A stretch of 64,000 bases of DNA from Cucurbitaria berberidis CBS 394.84 (lineage: Eukaryota > Ascomycota > Dothideomycetes > Pleosporales > Cucurbitariaceae), in assembly GCF_010015615.1 (NCBI RefSeq), contig NW_024468936.1, forward strand, positions 3,951,663 to 4,015,662. The letters are read 5' to 3'. The number at the start of each line of letters is the position of its first letter. The first letter of the stretch is position 1. Below the pieces are notes generated by a model. It was not told the DNA's origin. It saw only the letters and a program-made list of their open reading frames with translations, and did not search any database. Positions 24,588-36,681 of this stretch are shown piece by piece. Made by a program: the position numbers and the translations under genes.

Positions 24588-27215
24588 ATGGCCTGCACGC
24601 ACGTAGATGCGCCCGGTAAGTGCCCCGCGTTTCTCCCTGCTGAGCTCTCGTAGTATTATTTACACTCTGTGCAGAGCTTCGCAAACCAGGGCCAACGCAG
24701 TCTGTCTACCGAGAAGACTGCACTCAATGCTTCGACTCCATCGTAAGAAGCTTCCTCCGGGTCCTTTCGTGGTCGGACTGACGGACAGCACAGGATGACC
24801 CCGCTGGTCTCGATGTTTGCCTCTACTGCTTCAACGGCGGCTGTACCAGCGACCGAAATCACTCGCTCCTCCACGTCTCCGCCACGAATCATCCCCTTGT
24901 CCTGAACATCAAGCGCACGCGCAAGAAGATCAGACGCGACGAGCCGCCACACAAGATCACCAAGCTCGCTGTTGCAGCTGAGACGGAAGCCGACCGCTAC
25001 GATACGACTACACAGGTCAAGTGCTACCAGTGTGGTGTCGATGACGTGGATAAGCGGTCAGGAAAGCTGCCTGACGTTGTCGATGCTGTCCTCAAGGCAA
25101 ATACGTTTGCTAGGCAGGAGGAGGTCAAGGCTTGGGAGCAGGAGATGACGGCTTGCGAGCACACCCTGTGCCTGGAGCAGGACGCACCAAGGGAAATTGA
25201 GTCTCAGATCCTGGGCCACTGCTCAGAGTGTGAACTCAACGAGAATCTCTGGTTGTGCTTGACATGCGGAAACCTAGGCTGCGGTAGGCAACAGTTTGGC
25301 GGCATTGGCGGCAACTCTCATGCTGTGGGTCACACAAAGTCTACTAACCATCCTGTCGCGGTCAAGCTGGGCTCCCTCACTGCGGATGGAACGGCCGACA
25401 TCTACTGCTACGCTTGCGACGAAGAGCGGGTTGACCCCGAGCTACCGAATCACCTCGCGCACTGGGGCATCAACATCAAGGACAGAGTGAAGACGGAGAA
25501 GAGCCTCACAGAGATGCAAGTCGAGCAGAACCTGCGATGGGATTTCGCCATGGTGACTGAGGATGGCAAAGAACTGAAACCTCTCTTTGGACCTGGTCTT
25601 ACGGGCCTTAAAAACCTGGGCAACAGCTGCTATTTGAACAGTACATTACAGGCTCTATTTGCGATGCCAGAGTTCAAAGACCGATACTATCTCCCCGACC
25701 AAGGGCTACCGGATGCGCCGCTCCCCGCCGAAGACCTAGAGACTCAGCTTCGTAAGGTTGCCGATGGTATGATCTCTGGTCGCTATTCGAAGCAAGACAG
25801 TGATGTTTTCGTCTCCGAACACTCACCAGAAGTCCCACACCAGCGTGGTCTTGCACCCGCAATGTTGAAGCATCTGATTGGACGGGGCCACGCCGAATTT
25901 TCCACTATGCGGCAGCAAGATGCGTTCGAACTGCTCCTGCATCTCCTTAAGCTAATTTCACGCTCTCAACATAACGCACCTCACAAGGACCCAGTGGACG
26001 CTTTCCGGTTTGCTATGGAGCAGCGACTGCAATGCATCAGCTGTAAGCGGGTCCGATATAGAACAGACGAGCAGGAGAACATCTCTATTCCTGTGCCGAT
26101 TCGGAGGATACCGAAAGAGGGGTTGATGGAGGTCACCGATGGCGATGGCAAGAATAATGATCAAGAAAAGGAAGAGTTCGAATCGGTCACACTGAAAGAG
26201 TGCCTTGACATCTTCACTACCGAAGAACTGGTAGAGCTCACATGTGGAGCCTGTGGTAGCAAGGATGGCTTCACCAAGAGGAGCATGTTCAAGACCTTCC
26301 CTGCCGTGTTGGCTGTCAATGCTCGCCGCTTCGAATTGGTCAACTGGGTGCCCACCAAGCAGGACGTCCCTGTCATCATCGACGATGAGCCATTCTCGTT
26401 CGATGCTTACAAGTCAAAGGGCTTGACTGACGGCGAGGAACTCCTTCCCGAAGATGCCGGCACTGGAAGTACTGCGGCTTCTTCAGGCAAGTGGCTTCCC
26501 AACGAGGCCGCACTGTCAATGCTAGAGGCTATGGGTTTCCCAAGGGTCAGGTGTGAGAAGGCTCTACATGCGACTGGCAACGAGGATGCGGAAGCAGCTT
26601 CGAACTGGCTCTTCGCGCACATGGAAGACCCGGACATAGATGATCCGGTCGATTTCAATGCAGGCAGCAGCTCAGCAGGTGGTGCGTCTATCATTGATCC
26701 CGAGAAGATCGAGAGCCTAGGTGCTATGGGGTTCAACGCCCCGCAAGCACGGCAGGCATTGAAGGAGACTGGCGGTGACATGGAACGAGCCGTGGACTGG
26801 CTCTTCAGCCATCCTGACGCTGCTGGGGACTTTGATCAGGGTGGTAGCTCAGAGGTTCGTTATCTTATTCGAGTTTAGCATTTGCATGACCAGAGCTGAC
26901 ATAGACAGGCGCCCGCCGCATCACAAGAAAAGGTAGAGGCAGGTAGCGACCTATTGCCAGTGAGTTTCCAGTTGCAGTCTATCGTCTGCCACAAGGGAAG
27001 CTCTATTCACGCTGGGTGAGTGTTTTCAAGAAGCGCGGTTTGAGAAGGTATGCTAACTATGCCCACACAGTCACTACGTCGCTTTCGTGCGCAAGCAGCT
27101 ACCTGGCGAACAAACTACATCGTGGGTCCTATTCAATGACGAGAAGGTGGCTAAGGCGGCCGACGTGGAGGAGATGAAGAAGTTTGCGTACGTGTATTTC
27201 TTCAGGCGTTTGTAA
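24588..27215 (+). CDS. UBP14: ubiquitin carboxyl-terminal hydrolase, Ubp14/USP5 (isopeptidase T) type
   Basis: Five exons (24588..24615, 24675..24742, 24794..26854, 26909..27015, 27071..27215) give 802 residues. Domain order matches isopeptidase T: a variant and a true ZnF-UBP (Cys/His-rich, LWLCLTCGNLGCGR) in the first 300 residues, then the USP catalytic core opening at GLKNLGNSCYLNSTLQ with Cys311 as nucleophile. Two UBA domains are inserted in the core (EAMGFPRVRCEKAL and GAMGFNAPQARQAL), and the general-base His756 lies in GHYVAFVRK. It disassembles free polyubiquitin chains. The first exon codes for only nine residues, and the last two exons are needed to supply the catalytic histidine. 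Confidence 0.95.
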
Positions 27216-27667
27216 GGCGTGAACAGTGTGGGACTTGCATGGCACGGGTTAGAGCATAGCGGGTTGGACGCGGAGTTGGCTCGGGTATCATTGGAAGCGG
27301 GTTTTCGCGCCTGCACTTTATGGCACATGGCGAAGGAGGCAAGAAAGGCACTGTACTGCAAGCTACGACCCTAAGTTTGGTGTAGAGTGGAGACGTGGTG
27401 AGTAATCAATCTCATCTGATAAGGACTTGCTAGGCCTTCGGAGATAGTGTTCGTGCCCCGGTGAATTGTGGGGTTTCGACCGAGTGGACGGAGGCAAATA
27501 ATGACATGGCCGACCTTCGCTTTTACACTCAGTTCCGCATAGCCGTCACCTCGTCCGCTACACCTACACACACATCCTCAGCACTCCCACAACCCTCGAA
27601 ATCCATCCAAGTCGATTGATTGACAGACGCCAAACACATCGAAACCTCGCATCCACCCATTTCCACC
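27216..27667. other. UBP14-ISU1 spacer
   Basis: 452 bp, no supported gene. Confidence 0.55.
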
Positions 27668-28464
27668 ATGTTCAGGAGAGTCGTAGCGGCAGTGCCCGCC
27701 CAGGCCGGCAGAGTGCTTGCAACGGGTGCCCGACCGAGCATCGCATCGCCTATCCGCACAGCAGCGCCCACAGTATCAGTAATGGGAAGGCGTCAGTATC
27801 ATGAAAAAGATAAGTTGCCCCCCTCCCCGCGCCATTCCAATGTTTGGACTTTGGTGGCGATAACTTGAGTCGCTGCTCGACCCGTTCCCGTATATTGCCT
27901 TCTGTCTTGGAGCGCGCAGCTAACGCCCGCAGCACTGCTCGACCACTACAACCGCCCGCGAAATGTCGGCTCCATGTCCAAAACTGACACGGACGTGGGC
28001 ACAGGACTCGTTGGCGCCCCAGCCTGCGGCGACGTCATGAAGCTCCAGATTCGCGTTGACCCCAACAACAACACCATCAGCGACGTCAAGTTCAAGACGT
28101 TCGGGTGCGGTAGTGCGATTGCGAGCTCGAGCTATCTGACCGAATTGGTGAGGGGCATGACACTCGAGGATGCGAGCAGAATCAAGAACACGGAGATTGC
28201 AAAGGAGCTTTGCTTGCCGCCTGTCAAGTGTGAGTACTCTTATCGGTAGAAAATCCATCATGGACGGATGGGTATGGGAACGTCTGGGAGTATGTTACTG
28301 ACTTTGTCCTAGTGCATTGCTCCATGCTTGCAGAAGACGCCATCAAATCCGCCATTTCGAACTACTACACCAAGAACCCCAACGCACGCGCAACAGACCT
28401 CGGAGGCAAGTCGGCGCCGCTGCCAAAGGTGGAGATTGAGACTGTTTCGGCCGCGGCCGCGTAA
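27668..28464 (+). CDS. ISU1: mitochondrial iron-sulfur cluster scaffold, IscU/Isu1
   Basis: Three exons (27668..27809, 27933..28229, 28313..28464) give 196 residues. The Arg/Ala-rich N-terminus is a mitochondrial presequence. The mature part carries the three scaffold cysteines in APACGDVMKL, FGCGSAIASSS and LHCSMLAEDA. It also has the chaperone-binding LPPVK. It assembles 2Fe-2S clusters in the matrix with Nfs1, frataxin and ferredoxin. Intron 1 is odd: frame and family alignment demand an exon end after HEK plus one base, where the sequence reads ATAAGT, not GTAAGT. The acceptor side (GCTAAC, then CCCGCAG) is normal. No GT donor nearby gives a family-like protein. Confidence 0.92.
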
Positions 28465-29580
28465 ACGAGAAGGCGTACGCCTAAAATTGTTACCAAGGGA
28501 AGAAGGACTGATAGGGAAAGTAACCAAGGGACGACCTTGACTTGACCTTTTTTTATTATCTATGTGACATCAGGTCTCTCGCTTCTCAATGTACCTTGAT
28601 GAGTTATTTGGGGGCGTTTGAGCGTTCACGGTGGGTGGGTGGCTGTCTTGATAATAGCCGAAAACAAGATTGACAAGGTACTGGGCCACAGCCCAGCAAA
28701 GGCTGTACATGTTATTTTAGCAATGAACAAAATTCACATTGATACCTGAGAGACTGTGCGTGTGAAAGTTTGATATGGAATTTGGTAAGGTATACAAAGT
28801 GAGAATGAAAGAGTCAAGAGTTACAATTTTTTTTTTTCATTCTCCACAACGCCGTCCGTAAGAGGGATATATCATATTTATATCGGGGTCTACCCTGGTT
28901 AAACCAAGGTCGATAGTCGCCTTATACACTCGTTGCGTGAGCTGAGCGTCACGCCACATTGTGGGTACTTGGATACAAGGGGGGAAGAGGTCTAATAAAG
29001 CACGTGCGAACTGACAGTATCGAAGGAACATGACGATGACATGATAATATATTCATCTGATACTAGCTGGGTGTACTAACCATTTGAAACTATGCATTGA
29101 TCATGTGCACTCTCCAAAGCAGTGTAATGAGCTAGCCTGCTTTTGCCTTGTGATGAATCTTGGAATTTACTTGATGTTATACAACCCGTTCCTCCAATGA
29201 CTCTAATATAAGACCATCGCTATATGGCTTCTATAAGCCCGTTTTCTCTATACTACTCAAAGAAAAAGATGGCTGTTGCATTGTCGCAATCAAAGAACGA
29301 GACCAGCCTAACGCCGTCGCTATATCGAAATATTGACCGAGGTGTTTCCTAGGTTGACCAGCCATTCCACCAATGCCCAATCAATCCAATCGTCCTAATG
29401 CAAATGCGGATGAAGCTGTTATGAAAGAATGGGTGTGACAGTATACAATGGCCACTCATCGTTAGTGGCCTGGGTGTGGCATCTTGCTGTTCATCTGGGA
29501 AGAATCTTGTGACGCCTGTGTCACGTTGTTATGCTGTCGCGAAAATAACATCGGGGGATGTCGATGTTGAAGTGTCTTTT
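28465..29580. other. convergent spacer, no gene seen
   Basis: About 1.1 kb between the ends of ISU1 and the carrier gene. Nothing recognisable. Confidence 0.55.
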
Positions 29581-30765
29581 CTATAAGAAACCAGAATTCC
29601 ACTTGCCCATGAGCATGTCCCGCGTCATTTCGAAGCTGAGCCAGCTACTCGCCATGCTCGGTGCAACCTTGAGTAGGTTGGGCACAATACCCTTGTATAG
29701 GCCTCGGACGCCCTCCGTCTTGACAATGGAGCGAATGGCGTCGCCAACACCAGCGTACTGGTATCCCATGCCACTCATGGTGTTGACCTGGAATCTCCGC
29801 CGCAGGACGTCGAACGGGTATGTGATGGTCTGCGCTACGGCACCGGAGACGGCGCCTGCTCCCAGTTTGCCAATAGCGCCTGGGTCTTTTTGACCTTCGG
29901 GTGTGAACTGCGTCCTGGCCATCTCGTACACCATGAAGTTGAGGCCAACGTAAGGTGCTACGCCTGCCACGGTAGGGATGATACCGCGATAGAGAGCAGG
30001 GAAACCGCCCTCGGTCTTGTACATGGTAGTGAGGAGTGACCACATGCCCGGTAGCTTCTGGCCAGTTTCCTTCTTGAGACTTGCAAACGATGCGGATTGG
30101 ATGGATAACCGTGTCCGGACGATGTCGAGAGGGTATGTGAAGGTTACGGAGGTGATGCCAGCGAGACCGCCGCAGAGTAACCGTTGATATGCGCCAAGTG
30201 GTGCGCCTGGCTCGCTTTCGAAGAACTAAGACTTGTCAGCTCAACTGACCAGCATGTGTGCGGCCGTGTTGTCCCTGCGCCATTGGTCCTTTTCAAACCC
30301 AGACATTCCGCCCGAATGATGCTTGGGTATACTCACACGTTTGTAGACGTTGTATGCGCTGAACTGTACGGCAGAATAGGGCACGATTCGTATGCAGTTG
30401 GTTCCATTGCCAGCCATGAAGCCCCTCCAACCCTCTTCTCTCCACATCTTGGCCAGCGCTTTCGGTACCGACATCTTGTACTCATTCCGGCCGACGCTCT
30501 GAACCTGAAATAGAATCTTGAGGCGCTCGAGGGGCGATACGACGGTGCGGGAGACGGCGCCAGCCACTCCACCGGCAACGAAGGAAGCAAGGACTGGCTG
30601 TGCGAGGAGTTCTCGGAATCGCTGGAGGGTGGGCTGCAACGACAGAGTCAATTGACGTGTTGGAGGGGGGGTTTCTGCACGTGTACCTACATTTAGATCC
30701 TTTCCGGGTTTCGAGGTCATGACTGCGGCCGTCTGCGACTGCGGCTGTGGGGAGGTTTTGGACAT
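29581..30765 (-). CDS. mitochondrial carrier family protein, YPR011C-like
   Basis: Three exons, complement(29581..30225, 30337..30633, 30691..30765), give 338 residues. Three carrier repeats are visible from the Px[DE]xx[KR] signatures SPLERLKILFQVQS, YPLDIVRTRLS and YPFDVLRRRFQV. Each is followed by GLYRG/GxxxG-type patterns (ALYRGIIPT, GLYKGIVPN). Overall pattern and motif spelling resemble yeast YPR011C, an inner-membrane adenosine phosphosulfate (APS/PAPS) carrier, and also the SLC25A42/A16 branch; substrate assignment is inference. The first intron (30634..30690, 57 bp) has no in-frame stop and is a multiple of three. Confidence 0.9.
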
Positions 30766-31747
30766 GGCAACGCAGGTAGTGCCCGCAGCGCAAGCACGCG
30801 TCTATCGGGGGACAGGAGAAGTGGCGCGAGGCAATGTCGAGCTCATGGGTGGTGGCTGCTGCTGGTGATGCTCCGGGGTTGTAGATGGAGGGCTGACTGG
30901 GCGCGGAAAGCGGGCGCGGTGGTATCGCAGGAAGCTGGATTTGCCATGCAAGGCAGATATGGAACTGCCGTGTCAAGTCGCGAGTCGAAAGCGTGTGGCG
31001 GCGCAATGAGTGCAGGGTGCAGGGCGTAGTAGTAGTATTAGTAGTAGTAGTAGTAGTAGTAGTGGATTTTCGATGCCAGATGCCGGGGCTCTTGAGAAAT
31101 GCTAGCGCGCTACCAAGTCACGGCGGCGAACCAGAGTCGGCCCCAGGTATCCAACGCTCGTGTGTGGTGTAGCCTCGCTCTGTATGTCTATGTATATATG
31201 TACGTAGTAGTCCATCTCTGATCGACAGCCCGCCCCCGACTACTCATTGCAAAGCAATCACACAGGCAACGGAATCAGGCATATTGGCGGACCACTTTGT
31301 GACATGGCTCAGGTGCCAGAGCCGCACAGCCGGCGGCAGCATCGCCCAGCTTTCTCTTGACTGTGACGTTGATCACGAGAGCAGTACGACGCATGTCAAG
31401 CCTAGAGGCGCCAAACATGGTATGGTAGAGGAGTGGGGTGCAAACTGCCCGAGGCCAAGCGATAATGTCCCGGGATGTAGTTGTAGGTAGGGGGTTGGCA
31501 GATGGATGCATCTTCTATACCTTGAGGCGTGTTGTCGTCACCTGTCTCTCGACCGCTAATGCAAACATTGGAATGAAGACATGATTAGTAGGATGATTAG
31601 TAGGCTCTTGGTGACAGCAGGCATGGTATACAAGTATGATGCTCCTCTCTCCGGGGGGGTGCAAACTTTGGTATCGATAAGGAATTATTACAAGGTAGGA
31701 AAGCTGGGAAAGCTACCATTTGTGACCTCTTCACTCACAACAACCCC
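30766..31747. other. divergent promoter region, carrier / MRM2
   Basis: About 1 kb between two divergent mitochondrial-protein genes. It carries a TAG trinucleotide repeat and no supported gene. Confidence 0.55.
31026..31063. repeat. (TAG)n microsatellite
   Basis: TAG trinucleotides with one interruption (TATTAG). Confidence 0.9.
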
Positions 31748-33047
31748 ATGCTATCGCGCCGTGTCTTCCAGCAGCTGACCGACAGTCTGCTGTTAATAGG
31801 TCCTAGCAACAAAGGAGCTGCAACTGGTTGTACCGCTACTCCATGTCGGGCGTGTCGCCCATGTAATCGAGCAGCACCAGTGCCCATTCGGCATGCTTCG
31901 TCGTCGTCGTCGTCGTCGTCGTCGACCAGATGGAAGTCGCGCCAGGGCAACGACTTCTTTGCCCGGGAAGCTCGAGTCCAGGGGCTGAAAAGCCGTGCTG
32001 CCTTTAAGCTGCTTGAAGTACTGTGCCTTGCTCCGCCATGGAACCATCCAGAGCTAATGCCCCACAGCTTAATGAGAAACACAAGCTGTTCAAGCCCGGC
32101 CAAACCGTCGTCGACTTGGTATGCACAGTCGAGAAGGTCACAGGGACGTGGCTAAACCAACGTAGGGCTTTGCACCGGGTTCATGGTCTCAGGTCGCCGT
32201 AAACCGCACAACCCCAGACGGTCGCGTAATCGGCATCGACCTGATACCCGCGCAACCTCCTCGAGGCGTCTCTACGATACAAGGCGACTTCCTCTCTCCC
32301 GTAATCCAAGATCAAGTCCGAGCATACGTCCGCGATCCCGACCTGGGTCGACCGCGCAAACATATAACGTCGAGCAAGAGCCAAGGACTTACAGAGGAAG
32401 AAATCGACGACATGGAGCGAGGATACATTGACATTGAACGGCAGGCCCACTTGGACCGTGTCGAGACCGAGACAGTCGGCCAGCGGGTCCAAGACAAGGG
32501 CCCAGAGTCCGGCCCCGACTCGCAGCTGCCCTTGAAGGAGCGGGATAGACACCAAGGACGAGCAGTCGATGTGGTGCTGAGTGACATGTCAGAACCCTGG
32601 GTCCAAACCGCTGGCTTCTACAAAAAGAGCCTTAGTGACCCGTATTTTAGGATGATGAACACCAGCGGCAATGCTTTCAGAGACCACGCCGGTAGTATGG
32701 TAGGTATCTACCTAGGCAGTCTCTTGGGCTTTCAAACCCCGGACTAACCCTGCACAGGATCTTTGCATGGCCGCGTTGACCTTCTCTTTCGACACGTTGA
32801 AGACTGGTGGCCACTTCCTCTGCAAGTACTACCAAGGAAGCGAGGAGAAGGCATTCGAGTCCAAGTTGAAGCGCCTGTTCGCCAAGGTGCATCGAGAGAA
32901 GCCCAGCTCGTCACGCAATGTACGACACGTGTCATCCTTTGGACCTCTCATGCTGATTGCTGCCAGGAGTCCAAAGAGGCCTACTTTGTAGCCACACGCC
33001 GCAAGGAGAAGCCCACAAGGGAGTTTGTGTTCCAGGAAGGAGCGTGA
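31748..33047 (+). CDS. MRM2: mitochondrial 21S rRNA 2'-O-uridine methyltransferase Mrm2 (FtsJ family)
   Basis: Five exons (31748..32017, 32068..32118, 32166..32699, 32758..32919, 32967..33047) give 365 residues. A mitochondrial presequence is followed by a Ser run coded by TCG repeats (31898-31924). The FtsJ fold starts at SRAAFKLLE (catalytic Lys) and has the SAM-binding GFAPGSW. It continues with SDMSEP (Asp) and LCKYYQG (Lys) and ends with TREFVFQ, which probably supplies the Glu of the K-D-K-E tetrad. Relative to bacterial FtsJ there is an insertion of about 70 charged residues (about 155-230) between the DFLSP strand and the DVVLSDMSEP strand. It is expected to methylate the peptidyl-transferase-loop uridine of mitochondrial large rRNA. 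Confidence 0.92.
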
Positions 33048-33591
33048 GCAGTACCGTTACGAAGCTGGCATGGCGGCCTTTTTTTTGTCAGGAGTAAACT
33101 ATACATTGATAGGCAAGAATTAAACGCTGTTCATCAAAACCGTAGGGAAAATGGCGAGGCTGTACATGATGACACTTGAACTGTTGAGAAATGGGCCAGA
33201 GCTCGGTTAAAGTACGCGGACAGCCTATGGGTGAGGCAGTTAGACTCGGCCGCCAAGCTCACTGCGTTTGCAGCAACCACTTTGCTCGGGTCGGATCGGA
33301 CAGGTCGGAGAGGGTGTGGTGTTTAATGAGCAATCTCCCTGTAAGAGATCTCCCTGTAAGAGATGGGTGAAGAGTCAGTCAGAGTCGGCCACATCCCCAT
33401 ATGCAGGTGGCCGCGATCCAAGCCCGTCTAGCCTGGGCCCGAGGGTCGACGAGGCCCCGGTGTCCAAGGACAGGCCGTCGTACGGGAAGAGGGTATGTAC
33501 TGGGGTCCCAACTATGGATCCGGAGGATATGTCAAGCATCTTGTGGGCCGCGTAGCAGGGATATGGGATGGATGGAGGTGGCCCGAGCTGC

Positions 33592-33593
<2 letters not shown>

Positions 33594-33637
<44 letters not shown>
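33594..33637. repeat. (TG)n microsatellite, 44 bp
   Basis: Perfect TG dinucleotide run, the longest simple repeat in the window. Confidence 0.95.
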
Positions 33638-33641
<4 letters not shown>

Positions 33642-33680
33642 GGGAATGATGCGCTGCGACAAGACATGTTTGCTGGCCGG

Positions 33681-33709
33681 ATAATAATAATGATAATAAT
33701 AATAATAAT
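33681..33709. repeat. (ATA)n microsatellite
   Basis: ATA/TAA trinucleotides with one interruption. Confidence 0.9.
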
Positions 33710-34021
33710 TCTCCCCACGGTGCCAGCCAGATGTTCGATGCCCCTTCTCTCCCCCCCTCTCCCTTCCCCCTTTGTGCTTTCTCTCGCTCGAACAAGGTGG
33801 ACGTCTGCGCCCTCGAAGACGATGTGGTGCACTAGGACCATCATGGAGGACCAGCCCGCTCGGCTGTGGGCCTCCCCCCCCCCGGCTAGAGCGCCAAAGC
33901 AGGGCGGGCGTGAAAGCCTTTCGTAACCTTATCACTCTCACCTCTTTTGATCATCCATCCAACCCCCCCAATCAATCTAATCCGAGCTGTGCAACGTGCC
34001 CAATGACTGGGAGTGTGTGCG

Positions 34022-34432
34022 ATGGATTACCAAACTTTCAATAGCCACAATAATGCCTCGTTTGGCGCCCAGTTCTCCACCTCGACGGCGGCCCCGCAAC
34101 ACTCTCACTTCTACGCGGAACCTCAGGCCCGGATCCAGCAATCAAACCCATCCTTTGCCTACGGCCAGTTCCCTAATGGACAAGCCGCGTCGTTTCCGAG
34201 CATGGGTGGCGCCATGGGCAGTAGTAGTGTTATGCAGCCCGGAGCCATGCCAGCTTCACTGAACCAGGCACGAGGTACGTTGTAAGCCAGTGACGTGCTG
34301 CCCTATCGCTTCTCGTGTCCCCTCATGCCGTCGCCCTTTTGGTTCTTTTCTTTCTTTTCCCTCTACTCGCTGCTGACACCATGGAGCCGCCGCACTCCAG
34401 CAGCAGCAGCAACAACAGCAACTACAGCAACT

Positions 34433-34470
<38 letters not shown>

Positions 34471-35293
34471 TGTCGTCGCCGAGTCCTTATTCCAACCCGC
34501 CCTACTCACAGCCGTTGCAGTCGCCCGCACACCAGCAGTTCGCACAAGCCCGCCAGACCGCCTCTCCTGCGAGCGCCAGTGGACAGCCGTATGCGACGCC
34601 CCAGCCGCAGCAGTCGCCCAGCACCCTCGCGCCCAGCGGTCACCAGCAGCAGCCCATGAATTCGCACAACCCCGCAAAGTCGGAGCCCGCGCAGGCCCAG
34701 ACGCCTGTGAAAGCTGTCCCTCCATCGCCTGTGTCGCCCGTCACCCAGGCACGCAACCAAGGTCGCATGGCCACGTTGCTTGAAATCAACAGCATCCTCA
34801 TCAAGGAGGTGTGCGACCTGCAGGCCCAGGGCAAGGCGGGACACGTCGGCCCTTCACCAGATGGCAAGACGGACGGAGACAAGCCCCAGCCGTCAAAGGA
34901 CTATGTAGAGTGAGTACAAGCCATGCTTCTTCGCCTTCAGCCATGGCATCTAACCCACCCAGGTGCATGCGCCGCCTACAAGCCAACCTCGCCTACCTGG
35001 CGCAGAATGCTGAGAAGAACCCCAAGCCCGGCCAGCAAATGCAGCCCGGCCCCGCCATCATGTCGCCTCCCGCATCGCCAGTCGAACTCGTCAAGTTGTA
35101 CCAGAAGCTCCACGACCTTTTTCCAGGCTGGAAAGGACAGGTTGCCCAGATCAAACAGTCTCCCGGACCACAGCGAATGAACTCGAACACATCACAGCCG
35201 CCGAATAGCGCTGGCTTACAGCCAAATTGGAGTCAGAACGCCATGCAAAACATGCAGCAAGCACAACAGCAACCCAAAGCCGAGCAGCAATAG
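34022..35293 (+). CDS. SSXT/SS18-Snf11-like Gln-rich protein, probable SWI/SNF subunit
   Basis: Three exons (34022..34274, 34387..34909, 34963..35293) join in frame to 368 residues. The N-terminal third is Gln/Ser/Asn/Pro-rich, with a long Gln run from CAG/CAA repeats (34401-34470). A helical module reads LLEINSILIKEVCDLQAQGK, then about 30 residues, then CMRRLQANLAYLAQNAEK. This resembles the SSXT/GIF pattern and yeast Snf11, both chromatin-remodeller subunits. The C-terminus is again Gln-rich. Only the acceptor ending at 34386 keeps frame with the first exon; the CCAG at 34400 does not. The function is inferred from the module alone. Confidence 0.65.
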
Positions 35294-35767
35294 CCCTCTT
35301 CTGCATCTTCCCTGGGCGTTTGGACGGCGTCATTGTATTTGTATACCTTTTGTAAACGCATGGCATAGAGTGAGCCTGGGTCATCTGTCTCGGGGCGCGC
35401 ATTTCAACGTTATAAATACTTGTTGGAGTTTTACTCATTGTTGTTTTCTTGGAATTCTGATTTTGGCACCCGGTTTGGCATCCCTTGGTTATCAGCGGTC
35501 TTTCTGTTTGCATCCCTGCTTGATACCTCCTTGCAACTCGAATGTATGAATGGTTAGTGTCGCCACCTTGGTCTTGCTTGCATACTACGTACAACTGTTC
35601 ACACTAGTGGGCGGCGCATCCCATATCTAGAGAGGCAAGGTCTTTTCTTGGATTGGTCAAGAGCATGACACTGCAAGAAATACAAGTTTGAGAAACCACT
35701 TGAAGCCAATGCCTCCAACTTTCATTGCAATCTCCACTACCCCTTCAACACCATCCAAGACTTGCCT
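35294..35767. other. convergent 3' spacer
   Basis: 474 bp, no feature seen. Confidence 0.55.
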
Positions 35768-36681
35768 CTATTCTTCATCCATGTCGTCAAAGAGCGTGAA
35801 AGCTTCCTGCTTTGGCCGCGGCAGTCTGGGGCCAGGCGGGGGCTGCTGTCCAGACAGCGCAAGCAATGCATCGCCTGGCGACTTTGAGGGGTCCTCCAAG
35901 AGGGGCATGTTCTTCTCCCTCTCTGCTTCCTCGTGGGCCGGGATGTCAAACTCGTCTAGATTGTGATGTTTTTCGCGGTAGTATTGGAGTTTGTAGAGGT
36001 TGCCTGCGCGAATCTTTTCGTTGCTGGGCCAGGGATACCAGGCCATTTGGCTGTCTTTGAGCTTTTTCAGCCATTCTTCTTCCTCGGTGGTCATGTCAGG
36101 TACTGCATCGTCGGCCATGTCGCCTTGCTTCTGTCCTTGTGCAGTGTCTGTGGGTGCTTCTGGTGCAGGCGTGTTCGCACCGTTTGTGGGAGCTCCGCTT
36201 GACCCTGCGTCTTCCTTGTCTTTGTCCTTGTCGTTGTTTGCTTCTGGGACGCGCTCGCGGTAGGTTGGAGGGACCGTGTGTTTTGAGATGTGGTTCGCAT
36301 ACTGGAGGAGCTCGTCGAACCGGACTGCGCGCGAAGATTCGGGAAATGTAGTCGCCGGCGTCTCAAAGAGCTCATGTCGCAGGGCAGCCAGTTTCTCGAC
36401 CGAGGACTTGAGCTGCTCTTGCAAGACGTCAGCTTCAGTGCGCAGGGCGTGAATGCGCGCGTGGTTGGCCTGGTGTTTGGCGACTGTGCCACGTCAGCTA
36501 CTGGCGTAATAAGGGCAGGTCATGGGTGTGTACGTTGGTCCAGTCCTTGGCTCAGCTGGCCATCGGCAGCTACTAGGTCAATGGCAGCTTGCGGAGATGG
36601 ATTGTAAGCGGCGATTGAATCTACCAACGTGCCCAGTGCCTTCTCGACCCGCTCAAACTGTGTGGTCAGGATGTCGTCCAT
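35768..36681 (-). CDS. MED4: Mediator complex subunit 4
   Basis: Two exons, complement(35768..36483, 36534..36681), give 287 residues. The start MDDILTTQFERVEKALG leads into a coiled-coil N-terminal half (ARIHALRTEADVLQEQLKSS). The fungal Med4 signature RFDELLQYANHISKHTVPP follows. A charged linker precedes the C-terminal PWPSNEKIRAGNLYKLQ block. Med4 belongs to the Mediator middle module and bridges activators and RNA polymerase II. The single 50-bp intron is phase 1. Confidence 0.88.

Larger units (their letters stand above)
33048..34021. other. microsatellite-rich spacer
   Basis: About 970 bp with a tandem duplication of a 15-base unit near 33334-33363, a (TG)n run and an AAT-type run. 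No gene supported. Confidence 0.6.

Noticed and set aside
33375..33941. Minus-strand frame with poly-Tyr and poly-His/Thr runs
   Set aside because: The runs are translations of the TG and AAT microsatellites; no other support.
34315..34783. Alternative frames through the CAG repeat giving poly-Ala or poly-Ser
   Set aside because: Only the Gln frame connects in phase with both flanking exons and with the SSXT-like module.
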